64,000 nt of DNA. It comes from Paenibacillus cellulosilyticus (lineage in GTDB: Bacteria; Bacillota; Bacilli; Paenibacillales; Paenibacillaceae). The stretch spans positions 38,425-102,424 of the forward strand of contig NZ_QGTQ01000024.1 in NCBI RefSeq assembly GCF_003182255.1. The letters are read 5' to 3'. Below are positions 51,090 through 60,318 of this stretch, one piece after another. The translations under genes and the position numbers were made by a program. The notes under the pieces were generated by a model. That model saw only the letters and a list, made by a program, of their open reading frames with translations. It ran no database searches and was not told the origin of the DNA. How positions within the stretch are numbered: position 1 is the stretch's first letter; each line of letters begins with the position of its first letter.

Positions 51090-52385
51090 TTATTGCATCA
51101 CTTCGTTAAGACAGATCGCACCATATTCCCGAATATGAATCTGGTAAGTAGCGTTTCCAGTTGTGCGCTCGATGAAGCTTACATACTGGCTCACGGATTC
51201 ATTAGGCAGAATAGCTGCAATAACACCCGCGAAGCCTCCACCATGTACGCGGCAGGCACCTGCTCCAAGCTGCTTGAGGAACATTTCGGTAATAGCCAAT
51301 GTGACTGTAATGTCTTGATGACCAACATCTACATTGCGATAGCAGTTCTGGAGCCACTTCCAGGACGATTCCCCTGATTCCTTAACGAGTCTCAAGAACC
51401 GATCCATGTCCCCATTTACTAAGCTTTCAACTTGAGCATCGACCCTATTATTCTCTTCCAAGTAATGCAGCGCGCGAAGCACCGCCCTGTCACCGCATTG
51501 TTGTCTAATCGGCTGCAGTTGATCATATATATCGTTTGGCGTCAGGCCTCTGCATACCTCGGCTCCAAGCGCTTTCGCAACTGCTCGCATTTCATAAGGG
51601 ACTGCACCGTAATCTTCTGTTAAATCCGCGTGATTGCCCCCCGTATTGACGATTACAAGCGAGTAGCCGTTCTTCTGAAAATCAAAGCTAATTGGCGAAA
51701 TAATAGGCGTCAGAGGATTGGCAAAATCAATCGCAATCAGCCCGCCATGCGCGCACGCCATTTGATCGAGCAACCCGGAAGGTTTATTCCAATAATGATT
51801 CTCGGCGTACTGTCCAATCTTGGACATCGCAATGGAATCCAATGCCCCAGCGTTATAAAATGTGCTTAGAATGCTGCAGAACAACATTTCGAAGGACGCT
51901 GAAGAACTTAAGCCGGAAGCGGATAAGACATTAGTCGATACGTAGGCATTAAATCCGCCTATGCTATAGCCGAATTCAAGAAACCCTGCTGCAATCCCGC
52001 GAACGATGGACATTGTAGCCGATTCGCCCGGGATGGGCGCTAAATTCGTAAGGTCAACCTTAAATTCGCCTGGGTATCCTTCAGATATAAACGTAATAAC
52101 AGGTTCTTCTACTCTAGCTGCCGCCGCGATCGTATCCAAATCGATGCTGCCAGCAAGAACTTTGCCATGATTATGATCGGTATGGTTTCCCCCAATCTCA
52201 GACCTTCCAGGAGAAGAGAACAATGCGAGTGGCCCGTCGGCGTAATTCTGCTTGTACGATGAAACGAGAGATTGATAGCGATTAAGCTGGTACGACAGCT
52301 GTTCCTCTCCATATAAAGTGTTAATTTGTGATTTAAATCTATCGGTTTGTATCCACTCTATCGTTTGGTCAATTGTATTCATCAT
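51090..52385 (-). CDS. galK: Galactokinase
   Basis: 431 residues of the GHMP kinase family. The galactokinase signature GRSEIGGNHTDHNHGKVLAG is near residue 60, the phosphate-binding loop SASGLSSSASFEM near 155, and the C-terminal motif GAGACRVHGGGFAGVIAAI near 380. It phosphorylates galactose to galactose-1-phosphate, the entry to the Leloir pathway. It lies between the GH53 and GH36-like genes and consumes the galactose they release. No galT or galE is in the window. Confidence 0.95.
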   Translation of the reverse strand: MMNTIDQTIEWIQTDRFKSQINTLYGEEQLSYQLNRYQSLVSSYKQNYADGPLALFSSPGRSEIGGNHTDHNHGKVLAGSIDLDTIAAAARVEEPVITFISEGYPGEFKVDLTNLAPIPGESATMSIVRGIAAGFLEFGYSIGGFNAYVSTNVLSASGLSSSASFEMLFCSILSTFYNAGALDSIAMSKIGQYAENHYWNKPSGLLDQMACAHGGLIAIDFANPLTPIISPISFDFQKNGYSLVIVNTGGNHADLTEDYGAVPYEMRAVAKALGAEVCRGLTPNDIYDQLQPIRQQCGDRAVLRALHYLEENNRVDAQVESLVNGDMDRFLRLVKESGESSWKWLQNCYRNVDVGHQDITVTLAITEMFLKQLGAGACRVHGGGFAGVIAAILPNESVSQYVSFIERTTGNATYQIHIREYGAICLNEVMQ

Positions 52386-52395
52386 AACGGTCCTC

Positions 52396-54288
52396 CTACT
52401 GGTCTACTGCAATTTGAAGCATGCCGCCCGGCAGTATCGAGGTCGTTATATATTCGCCCGCATGCTGGCATGACTCTTCCTCTACCACCGTTCCGTAACA
52501 ATCCGTCATCTTTTTGTGTAATGAAACTGAATGGGCAGCAGCCATTCTCACTGTAATTTGTTCATTATAGGTGCCATTCAGCACAAGCGTATCTCGTTTA
52601 AGCTCTATGATTCCGCCACTATTGACTGCAAAGACGATATCAACGTCATCACCTGCGATTGTGATTACATTGGCATCCGCATCTTGAGGTATACGATTGT
52701 TATGAAAATAATTCAGACGCTCCAGATACCATCGGTTCAAGTGTCGAATAACTTCGAGCTGGTTCGGAGACAGCTTGGTGAAATTAACGCTGTATGCTGG
52801 AATTCCCGCCGCTATCATTTTGATGACTGCGACTGCAGTATCTTCCGGCGTTTCGGAGCCTGTTATGATTTGATAATCATTAAGTGCATATGGGGTATAG
52901 CCCTGGATGAATAACGTCCTAAGAAAATTGCTCTCGGGATCAAAAGGACCATCCCCTGCCCGCATCATCGTCCCGTAGCGAGAAAAGAACGGAGTACCGT
53001 AATTTTGTTTAAGCTCGACGATATAGGCTGGTTTACGTTCCCGCGTGCGCTCTTCAATCAGAGCGAGTGTCTTCTCTAAGCCTTCCAGCATCGTCGTCAC
53101 ATCGTGTTGATGATCGGGATTGCAGCACGGGACATTCGGTACCCAGTTGAACAAGTCGTATTTGGCTCCATCGAAATCCCACTTGTCGATAAATTTAATA
53201 CAAATATCCGCCATAGCATTTCTGGCTTCTTCATTCATGAAGCATAACGAGTAGAACTGCGTTGGATTTAGGATCGGATTACCGGATTCATCTGCAATCA
53301 GAAGCCTCTTACGCTCTGGATAACATTCGGCAGCGGCAGCCACGGCATGCGGTGCGCACCAAATAATCGGCTTAGCTCCATAGTTTTTGATGGACTTGAC
53401 CAATTCAACCATATCCGGGATTTTGTCCGGGTCAGGCTCCCAATCTCCAATATTAAGAGGAACGCTGTAGTCGTTATCCAGCCCCGGTCCAAACCACCCA
53501 TCGTCGATGATATAGTTCGTTATCCCGAGCTCGACGCCTGCTCTAACATTGTCCAGAATTACATCACTCGTAATATCGTTGCTATGCCAATCCGCCCAAG
53601 TACACCAAATCGGATGCAGCGATTCATTGACTACAGGATCTTGAAGCGAGTACAAACTTCGCTGGAAATTAGTAAATTCTCGGATGGTCATCATCCATGG
53701 CTGTTTCTCGCTTTCGCTGGTGGACATTCGTCTGTAATAGATATACTCCGTAATTGATCCATCATCATGCTGCTGGGATATGCGGTCCGGGATGGGATAC
53801 TTATCCGTCCCTCTCTTGAATTGATATACGATATATCCGGTATGAACATTCAAGGCGCGATTCGATTCAGGCTCGATCAGCTTATAGGCTGTTTCGTAAT
53901 TCTCGCCGATTACACCTACGGCCAGAGCCGTGTAACGATCTTTGCCTGTGAATAGAAGGAGTGAAAGCTTGGTATCGTCTACTCCTGTCTGCAGCTCTCG
54001 GAAATTCCGCCAAAACGAAACCACTCTGGAGCTATTGAAAAACCATCGACCGCTATCAGGGACGATAACGGAATGATAATTGCGAATATCGGTGTAAAAT
54101 GTAAATTCGATACTTCTCACACGATCACTGTCCAGCGGCTGCGCGCAAATGGAGAATGGAAGCTTGTCCCCTACCGTCAACTTGACTCCGTTTTCCTCGT
54201 ACTGGTTAGCTTGACCAAATTGGATTGCATGAAATTCCACTGATTTACCAGAGTGCATCCGTACAGCGACCTTCAAATAATCTTTCAC
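52396..54288 (-). CDS. GH36-like alpha-galactosidase
   Basis: 630 residues, clan GH-D type. An N-terminal beta-sandwich (about 1-210) precedes the TIM barrel with YIIDDGWFG, KPIIWCAPHAV, the nucleophile Asp in FDGAKYDLFNW and a probable acid/base Asp in RAGDGPFD; a C-terminal beta domain follows. The usual GH36 KWDMN and CxxGGxRxD motifs are altered, so it is a diverged subgroup. No signal peptide: intracellular. GTG start at 54288 behind GGAGGG; 10 bp before galK. Confidence 0.85.
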   Translation of the reverse strand: MKDYLKVAVRMHSGKSVEFHAIQFGQANQYEENGVKLTVGDKLPFSICAQPLDSDRVRSIEFTFYTDIRNYHSVIVPDSGRWFFNSSRVVSFWRNFRELQTGVDDTKLSLLLFTGKDRYTALAVGVIGENYETAYKLIEPESNRALNVHTGYIVYQFKRGTDKYPIPDRISQQHDDGSITEYIYYRRMSTSESEKQPWMMTIREFTNFQRSLYSLQDPVVNESLHPIWCTWADWHSNDITSDVILDNVRAGVELGITNYIIDDGWFGPGLDNDYSVPLNIGDWEPDPDKIPDMVELVKSIKNYGAKPIIWCAPHAVAAAAECYPERKRLLIADESGNPILNPTQFYSLCFMNEEARNAMADICIKFIDKWDFDGAKYDLFNWVPNVPCCNPDHQHDVTTMLEGLEKTLALIEERTRERKPAYIVELKQNYGTPFFSRYGTMMRAGDGPFDPESNFLRTLFIQGYTPYALNDYQIITGSETPEDTAVAVIKMIAAGIPAYSVNFTKLSPNQLEVIRHLNRWYLERLNYFHNNRIPQDADANVITIAGDDVDIVFAVNSGGIIELKRDTLVLNGTYNEQITVRMAAAHSVSLHKKMTDCYGTVVEEESCQHAGEYITTSILPGGMLQIAVDQ

Positions 54289-54319
54289 TTTTCAACCCTC
54301 CATTTATTGTGTTGCATAT

Positions 54320-56116
54320 TTATTCTCCTACCGCTAAATACCTTTGCATTTCAATGAATTGTCGGTAGGAGCCTACATGATGCACGAGTTGCTGATGAGT
54401 TCCTTGCTCTATCAATTTTCCATGATCAAGAACAAAAATCTGATCAGCATCTCTGATTGTAGAAAGGCGATGAGCGACAACTACGGTCGTTCGATCAAGT
54501 TGCAGTGCTTTGAGCGCTTGTTGAATGTTTCTCTCGGTTTCTGTATCAATATTGGCAGTGGCCTCATCAAGAATTAGAATACGCGGATTCGCGATAATGG
54601 CTCTTGCAAACGAAATTAGCTGCTTCTGACCTGTCGACAGCATACCGCCCTGTTCCTGTAACGGCGTGTCGTATCCCTGTGGCAAACGCATGATGAAGTC
54701 ATGCGCATGCACAGCCGTCGCCGCAAGCTTTACTTCTTCGTCTGTCGCATCGAGTTTGCCATAACGAATATTGTCACGTATCGTGCCTGAGAAAATGAAT
54801 GGCTCTTGCGGTACGAGGCATATTTGCGAGCGTAAATTATCGTTAGCGATATTCCGGATATCCGTTCCATCGATGAGCACGCGACCTTGATCAGGATCAT
54901 AAAATCGACATAGGAGATTGATCAATGTGCTCTTTCCTGCACCGGTGCTTCCAACAAAAGCTGCCATTTGTCCAGCCTTGATTGTCAAATCAATCTCCTG
55001 CAATGCCATTTTGTTATTATCGTATTGAAAGCTTACCTGTTCGAAAGCAATTTCACCCTTAATTGAAATGTTCTCTTTTGCTTCAACCTCGGGATCAGCG
55101 GACTCTTGTCGGATAATTCCGAATATTTTGTCCGAAGAAGCCATTCCGATTAATAATTGAGAGTACAACTGGCCAATCCGTTGAACAGGCTCCCAAAAAT
55201 TAAAAATATAGTTGGTATAGCCTACGAATAATCCGACGGTCATTACTCCCGTTTGTATCAAGTAAGAACCGTAAACAAACAAAATAATAAGTCCTAGAAC
55301 GATCGTTAGTTGAATAACCGGAATAAGCAATTGATTTAGTGCAGACGCCTTATCCCATGCCCGTATGTTATCCTTGTTAATGCTTTCGAAATATCGAATG
55401 TTCTCTTCTTCCTGCTCATAGGCCTGCGTTACCTTCATACCTTGGATCGAATCGTTCAGATGAGCATTAATGCATGCCTGCTTCGCTCTCAATTCCTGAA
55501 ACGAGACACGTATTCTTTTTCTTAGAAACCGTGAAACAGCAAATACCAACGGTACGGTTAACATGATCAATGCACCCAGTTTGTAGTTCCAGATCAGCAA
55601 TATCGTAATCACACCGACCAACTGAAGAATGTCCATGAGCAGCGTGATGGTACCGTTCATGATAATATCTTCCAATACGGCTATGTCGCCGGTAATATGC
55701 TGATGGATCGAACCAGTAGGCTTTGAGTTGAAATACCGAATGGGCAATGATTGAATACGACTGAACAACGTGGATCTCAAATCGCTTATCATCTGTTGTC
55801 CGATCCGACTCATTCGTCTAATACGATATCGACCGACTGCCATTTGAAGCACACATAGGACAATCATGAGTGATGCATACATCAGAAGAAGCCGTATGCT
55901 CGCTTCACCATCACGTGGCTGGATTGCCTTATCAATCGCAATCGCGATTATGGCAGGTGCCAATACTTGTGTTACCGAGCCCAGCAATGCTAATGCTGTC
56001 ACCCCTATAAGCTGCTTTCGATACGGCATCATAAAACGAAGAAAATGAAAAATACTTGCCCAATTGAAATTGTGATTGAATGGCCCATCATTGGGATAAA
56101 CGAAACGCTGCTTCAC
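54320..56116 (-). CDS. ABC exporter half-transporter, subunit 2
   Basis: 598 residues: six-helix exporter domain (about 30-320) and ATPase with Walker A GSTGAGKST, Q-loop VPQEPFIF, signature altered to LSTGQKQLISFARA, Walker B ILILDEATANID. Pairs with the gene upstream, whose stop overlaps its GTG start by 4 bp, as a heterodimeric BmrCD/YheIH-type exporter. Such exporters move drugs, peptides or lipids outward; its placement before galactosidase and galactokinase genes is unexpected. Confidence 0.92.
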   Translation of the reverse strand: MKQRFVYPNDGPFNHNFNWASIFHFLRFMMPYRKQLIGVTALALLGSVTQVLAPAIIAIAIDKAIQPRDGEASIRLLLMYASLMIVLCVLQMAVGRYRIRRMSRIGQQMISDLRSTLFSRIQSLPIRYFNSKPTGSIHQHITGDIAVLEDIIMNGTITLLMDILQLVGVITILLIWNYKLGALIMLTVPLVFAVSRFLRKRIRVSFQELRAKQACINAHLNDSIQGMKVTQAYEQEEENIRYFESINKDNIRAWDKASALNQLLIPVIQLTIVLGLIILFVYGSYLIQTGVMTVGLFVGYTNYIFNFWEPVQRIGQLYSQLLIGMASSDKIFGIIRQESADPEVEAKENISIKGEIAFEQVSFQYDNNKMALQEIDLTIKAGQMAAFVGSTGAGKSTLINLLCRFYDPDQGRVLIDGTDIRNIANDNLRSQICLVPQEPFIFSGTIRDNIRYGKLDATDEEVKLAATAVHAHDFIMRLPQGYDTPLQEQGGMLSTGQKQLISFARAIIANPRILILDEATANIDTETERNIQQALKALQLDRTTVVVAHRLSTIRDADQIFVLDHGKLIEQGTHQQLVHHVGSYRQFIEMQRYLAVGE

Positions 56117-57894
56117 CCCCGATCCCCTCCTACAACCGATACTGCCTCTTCCCGCGGGTATTCTTCATACTGGGACATATATAAGTTTCGATAAGCGCCT
56201 TCTGCAACAATCAGCTCGTTGTGGCTGCCGCGCTGAACAATACTTCCCTTATCTAGCACAATGATCACATCCGCGTCCTTTATGGAGGAGATTTTATTCG
56301 ACATCATGATACAAGTGAATTGTTTTCTTTCGCTCTTCAAAGCCTTTTGCAGCTTCACTTCTGTTTCCATATCTAAGGCGCTCGTAGCATTATCAAGGAT
56401 CAAGATTTTCGGTTTTCGAATTAATGCTCGTGCAATTGAAATACGTTGTTTCTGTCCTCCGGATAAACCTGTTCCTCGTTCCCCGATTACCGTGTCGTAT
56501 CCCATTGGCAGAGTGGATATGAATTCATGAGCTTGAGCCTTCGTCGCAGCTTCTACAATCTCTTCTTCCGTAGGGTTGTCTACACCATAAGCGATATTAT
56601 CTCGAATCGTAGCGGCAAATAGGTAAGTTTCTTGAAATACCGGCGCAATTCTGCCCCTCCGCTCACTAGATATCCAATCCTCGAACGGGGTCCCGTCAAT
56701 CATAATCTGACCTTCCCTTACGCCATACGCACCAATCAACAACTTTAGGATCGTCGATTTACCCGATCCCGTTGGACCGATTATGCCGACTACGGAACCT
56801 GGGGAGATGTTTATTGTAAGATTTGACAGCGAAGCACTCGTCGATTGCTCATTGTAATAAAAAGTAACGTCTTTGAAACTTATTTCACCTGCAATAGGGA
56901 GATTTGTTGTTTCCGATGGATACGATTTATGCGATTTACGACCGTGCTCTTGCTCCAGCAGCTCCAATATCCGCTCACCAGACGCTTTCGCTTGACTAAA
57001 CTTATTGATATGAAACGCGATCCACCACATAGGTGAAATGATAAGCCAGGTTAGGCCGAATAGTGCCGCAAGCTCCCCTACCGTCAAAGAACCATGAATG
57101 ACTTGCACCCCTCCACCAATGAGCAGAAGTATGGGACACAGGTTCGCCATCCATTCGATTAACGGATAATGATTAGAGACAATTCGCGAAGCCTCGTATT
57201 GCTTCTCTTGATACCGATTGTTATGCTGTGAGAATTGTTCGATTTCATAACGTTCTCGGTTGAACGATTTCACCGTCTGCATCGCAACGATATTCTGCTG
57301 AGCGATAGAGGATATTCGACTCATTGCTGCACGCGTTTCCCGATAAGCAGGCTGAGCTTGTCGATCCAATCTGAACGTTAAAGCGATTAAGATTGGTGTT
57401 GTCATAAGTGTTAATAAGGCTAACTTCCAACTCATTGACAGCATCATAACCGCTCCGAAACCAATCATTAGCCCCATATTGACGAATTGAGCAAAGTCAA
57501 AACCGATAAAATTACGCACAGCGTCTAAGTCCACGGTCATACGGGCAATTAGGTCACCGGTTTTTGCCGTATCGTAATAGGAGTACGATTGATATTGCAG
57601 CTTGCTATAACACGCATTACGCAAGCGCATCACCATTCGATTGCCTACTCTAGCGCCAAGAAATCCATAGATGTATTGCATCGCGCTCTTTACCATGATC
57701 ACTGCCGCAGTAGCTGTTGTTAGCAGCCACAGCAGGTCGTACTTTGACTGAACGATCACTTCATCGATAAATATCTGTAACAACTTCGTGTATGTAAGAC
57801 TCAGAACAGTGGTGCCTATTAGAGCTATTATCGAGATCAACATGAGCATTCGCTCGTTCCAATAGAACGGTTTCAATTTCCTGAAAATACTCAA
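56113..57894 (-). CDS. ABC exporter half-transporter, subunit 1
   Basis: 593 residues, same fold: Walker A GPTGSGKST, Q-loop APVFQETYLF, canonical signature LSGGQKQRISIARA, and Walker B ILILDNATSALD in which the catalytic Glu is replaced by Asn. A degenerate ATP site of this kind is usual in heterodimeric exporters. TTG start at 57894 with GGAGG 9 nt upstream. First gene of the eight-gene operon. Confidence 0.92.
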   Translation of the reverse strand: MSIFRKLKPFYWNERMLMLISIIALIGTTVLSLTYTKLLQIFIDEVIVQSKYDLLWLLTTATAAVIMVKSAMQYIYGFLGARVGNRMVMRLRNACYSKLQYQSYSYYDTAKTGDLIARMTVDLDAVRNFIGFDFAQFVNMGLMIGFGAVMMLSMSWKLALLTLMTTPILIALTFRLDRQAQPAYRETRAAMSRISSIAQQNIVAMQTVKSFNRERYEIEQFSQHNNRYQEKQYEASRIVSNHYPLIEWMANLCPILLLIGGGVQVIHGSLTVGELAALFGLTWLIISPMWWIAFHINKFSQAKASGERILELLEQEHGRKSHKSYPSETTNLPIAGEISFKDVTFYYNEQSTSASLSNLTINISPGSVVGIIGPTGSGKSTILKLLIGAYGVREGQIMIDGTPFEDWISSERRGRIAPVFQETYLFAATIRDNIAYGVDNPTEEEIVEAATKAQAHEFISTLPMGYDTVIGERGTGLSGGQKQRISIARALIRKPKILILDNATSALDMETEVKLQKALKSERKQFTCIMMSNKISSIKDADVIIVLDKGSIVQRGSHNELIVAEGAYRNLYMSQYEEYPREEAVSVVGGDRG

Positions 57895-58153
57895 AATAAT
57901 TAACCTCCATCAATATTTAATTAAAAATACGATTTACTCCTCCTCGTTCTTACGGCTTGTTATGGACAGCTTATCTCAACCCCACTCATTACCAACTATT
58001 TAATAACTGCAGCATTCCTTAAACTAACGTATAATAATAACTAAGTTTTTTATTTATTTATAAAGTTTACCTCTATTTTGCGATATTAGTGAACAAAAAC
58101 AACTACAAACACTTACCTTGCCACAAGTTTTACTCAAATTTACCTTATACCCT

Positions 58154-58165
58154 ATTGTATACAAT
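58154..58165. promoter_or_regulatory. Palindromic operator candidate of the galactoside operon
   Basis: ATTGTATACAAT is a perfect 12-bp palindrome with the TTGTATACAA core known from GntR-type operators. On the minus strand it lies within the spacer of a plausible TTATTG..TATAAG promoter about 250 bp before the exporter gene. The remainder of 57895-58334 is very AT-rich with no gene seen. Confidence 0.5.
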
Positions 58166-58334
58166 CAATAAGCAGATATCATAGGATATAAATCAAATAT
58201 ATTGGAAGTTTTTACAACACAATGAAAAATAAAGAACCCTGTATCATGTTACTAACGGAGCATCATCAGAACCTTTTTCCATTCGTTCTAACCACGATCT
58301 CGTTCTGGCACAAGTCCCTTCCACTAACGCAAAA

Positions 58335-58400
58335 CACCCCTTATCGTTTTCATCGGTTCACACTCAAGAGTGCTTTTCCAATGTCCACAATAAGGGGTGC
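58335..58400 (-). terminator. Terminator of the sugar ABC operon
   Basis: CACCCCTTAT and ATAAGGGGTG enclose a loop with its own CACTC/GAGTG hairpin; TTTTG follows on the minus strand. It separates the sugar importer operon from the galactoside operon. Confidence 0.7.
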
Positions 58401-58425
58401 ATACATGCTATTTAGTTATACCCTA

Positions 58426-59274
58426 CTATTCTTTAACGCCGCCAAGCGCTACGCCTGCAATAATATAACGGGACAGCAGGAAGTAGATCACGAACAACGG
58501 TAATGCTGTCAGTGCCAGACCCATGTAGATCGAGCCGAACTCCGTTTTGTAGATATCGCCGCGAAGCAAGCTGACCATGATCGGCAGCGTATACTTCGAT
58601 TTATCTGTCAGCAAGATAAGCGGCATGAACAGGTTGTTCCAGCTTGCGACGAAAGCGAAGATCGCCTGAGTCGCGAGTGCCGGTGTCATGAGCGGCAGGA
58701 TGATCCGGTTGAATGTAGCGAACTCACCCGAGCCGTCAATACGCGATGCCTCGACGATTTCCAGCGACAACGTCGACAGCAAGTATTGGCGCATGAAGAA
58801 CACCATGGCCGGTGCTGCGATCGCTGGCAGAATGAGCGGCAGGAAGCTGTTGTTCAGATGCAGCTGATACATGAACTTATAGAAACCAATGGCGCTTGCT
58901 TGTGTCGGAATCAACATGACGCACAGAATGAAAGTAAAGAACGCTTGACGCCACTTCCAGTTGTATACCACGAGCGCGTATGCGGTCAACGACGAGAAAT
59001 AAACGGACAACGCGGTCGATGAAACCGAGATGATGAAGGAGTTCAAGAACCCTTTCAGCGGATCAAAGCTTTTGCTCGTCAGTACGTCCCAGTTCGTCTT
59101 CAAGTGCGTGGACGGCAGCAGGGAAAGACCACTCTGAATCTCAGCTGTGGAACGCGTCGCATTGACGAACATGATCCAGAACGGAAGAATGCTAAGCAGC
59201 GCAAGGCCGATGCAGACGATATAGATGATGGTCTTGTTGATGCGTAATCCCGCTGTTCTCTCTAATTTCGCCAT
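58426..59274 (-). CDS. Carbohydrate ABC transporter permease (MalG-like)
   Basis: 282 residues, six helices, with the inner-membrane EAA motif EIVEASRIDGSGEFATFNRIILPLM. Carbohydrate uptake transporter-1 family. Starts 3 bp behind the stop of its partner permease (59278). It needs a shared ATPase such as MsmX because none is encoded here. Confidence 0.94.
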   Translation of the reverse strand: MAKLERTAGLRINKTIIYIVCIGLALLSILPFWIMFVNATRSTAEIQSGLSLLPSTHLKTNWDVLTSKSFDPLKGFLNSFIISVSSTALSVYFSSLTAYALVVYNWKWRQAFFTFILCVMLIPTQASAIGFYKFMYQLHLNNSFLPLILPAIAAPAMVFFMRQYLLSTLSLEIVEASRIDGSGEFATFNRIILPLMTPALATQAIFAFVASWNNLFMPLILLTDKSKYTLPIMVSLLRGDIYKTEFGSIYMGLALTALPLFVIYFLLSRYIIAGVALGGVKE

Positions 59275-59277
59275 GGA

Positions 59278-60255
59278 TTACAGCCCCCTTGCTGCTGCTT
59301 TTGCAGCTTTCTTTTGCAGACGCAGTTTCTTCTTGAGCTGTGCTTCACTGCGATCACGCATCAGATAGAACATCAGCGCCGCCAGTACAGCCGCAATTAC
59401 GAACATGATCATACTTGCTGCAGCAGCTTTGTTATACATATAGGCACCTTTGAATGCTTGCCCATAGATGAATACCGATGTCGTTAATGTCGCATTATCC
59501 GGACCGCCCGCAGGGGTAATGAACAACTGCGGAATATCGAACATTTGCAAACCGCCGACCATCGACGTAATGAGCGTGAACAACAGGATGGTGCGAAGAC
59601 TAGGCAGCGTAACGCGGAAGAATGTTTGAATCCCGCTTGCGCCATCAATTGCCGCAGCCTCGAAGAGCGCCGGGTTAATGCCCATAACACCAGCGATCAG
59701 AATGATCATTGTGTTACCGTACCACATCCAGAACTGGATGAACGAAACAATGCCTCTTGCGGTGTTCTTTTGCTGGAGGAATTGAATCGGTGCATCGGAC
59801 CAACCCAGTGCGTCGAACAAGCTATTTACAGGACCCATCGGAAAAGCGAAAAGGGTACTGAAAAGCACAGCGATCGTACTCGCCGTGATAATATTCGGCA
59901 TATAGAGCAAAACTTTGAACATGCCCTGCCCCTTCACATTAAGGCGACGGTTCGTGAACCAAGCCGTAAGCAAGAGCGCAAGTGCAATCTGAGGGATAAA
60001 GTTCGTAATCCATAGGATAAACGTGTTAGAAAGTGATGTTCGGAATGACTTGTTATCAAAAATAAGCTCTTTGAAGTTTTGGAACGGATTATCTAAGATA
60101 TGAACCGGTTTCGGAATGACACCTTTCATATCGGTGAAGCCAATTACTGCCGTGTAGAGCGTTGGATACAAAGCGAAAACGAGAAACACGAGTATGAATG
60201 GCAGGCTGAAAATATAACCGTACTTCGAGTAATTAATTGTTCCTTTGCGGCGCAT
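59278..60255 (-). CDS. Carbohydrate ABC transporter permease (MalF-like)
   Basis: 325 residues, six helices, EAA motif in FEAAAIDGASGIQTFFRVTLPSL and a basic C-terminal tail. Pairs with the downstream MalG-like permease. TGAGGTGAG precedes the ATG. Separated from the binding-protein gene by a strong hairpin. Confidence 0.94.
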   Translation of the reverse strand: MRRKGTINYSKYGYIFSLPFILVFLVFALYPTLYTAVIGFTDMKGVIPKPVHILDNPFQNFKELIFDNKSFRTSLSNTFILWITNFIPQIALALLLTAWFTNRRLNVKGQGMFKVLLYMPNIITASTIAVLFSTLFAFPMGPVNSLFDALGWSDAPIQFLQQKNTARGIVSFIQFWMWYGNTMIILIAGVMGINPALFEAAAIDGASGIQTFFRVTLPSLRTILLFTLITSMVGGLQMFDIPQLFITPAGGPDNATLTTSVFIYGQAFKGAYMYNKAAAASMIMFVIAAVLAALMFYLMRDRSEAQLKKKLRLQKKAAKAAARGL

Positions 60256-60281
60256 GTACTCACCTCATTAATTGATATAAA

Positions 60282-60301
60282 GGGGCGGGATAACCCGCCC
60301 C
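60282..60301 (-). terminator. Intercistronic hairpin between binding protein and permease genes
   Basis: GGGGCGGG, a 4-nt loop and CCCGCCCC form a perfect 8-bp GC stem, followed on the minus strand by TTTATAT. Partial termination or mRNA protection here would make the binding protein more abundant than the permeases. Confidence 0.75.
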
Positions 60302-60318
60302 GCCCCTTCGGCGCCTCT

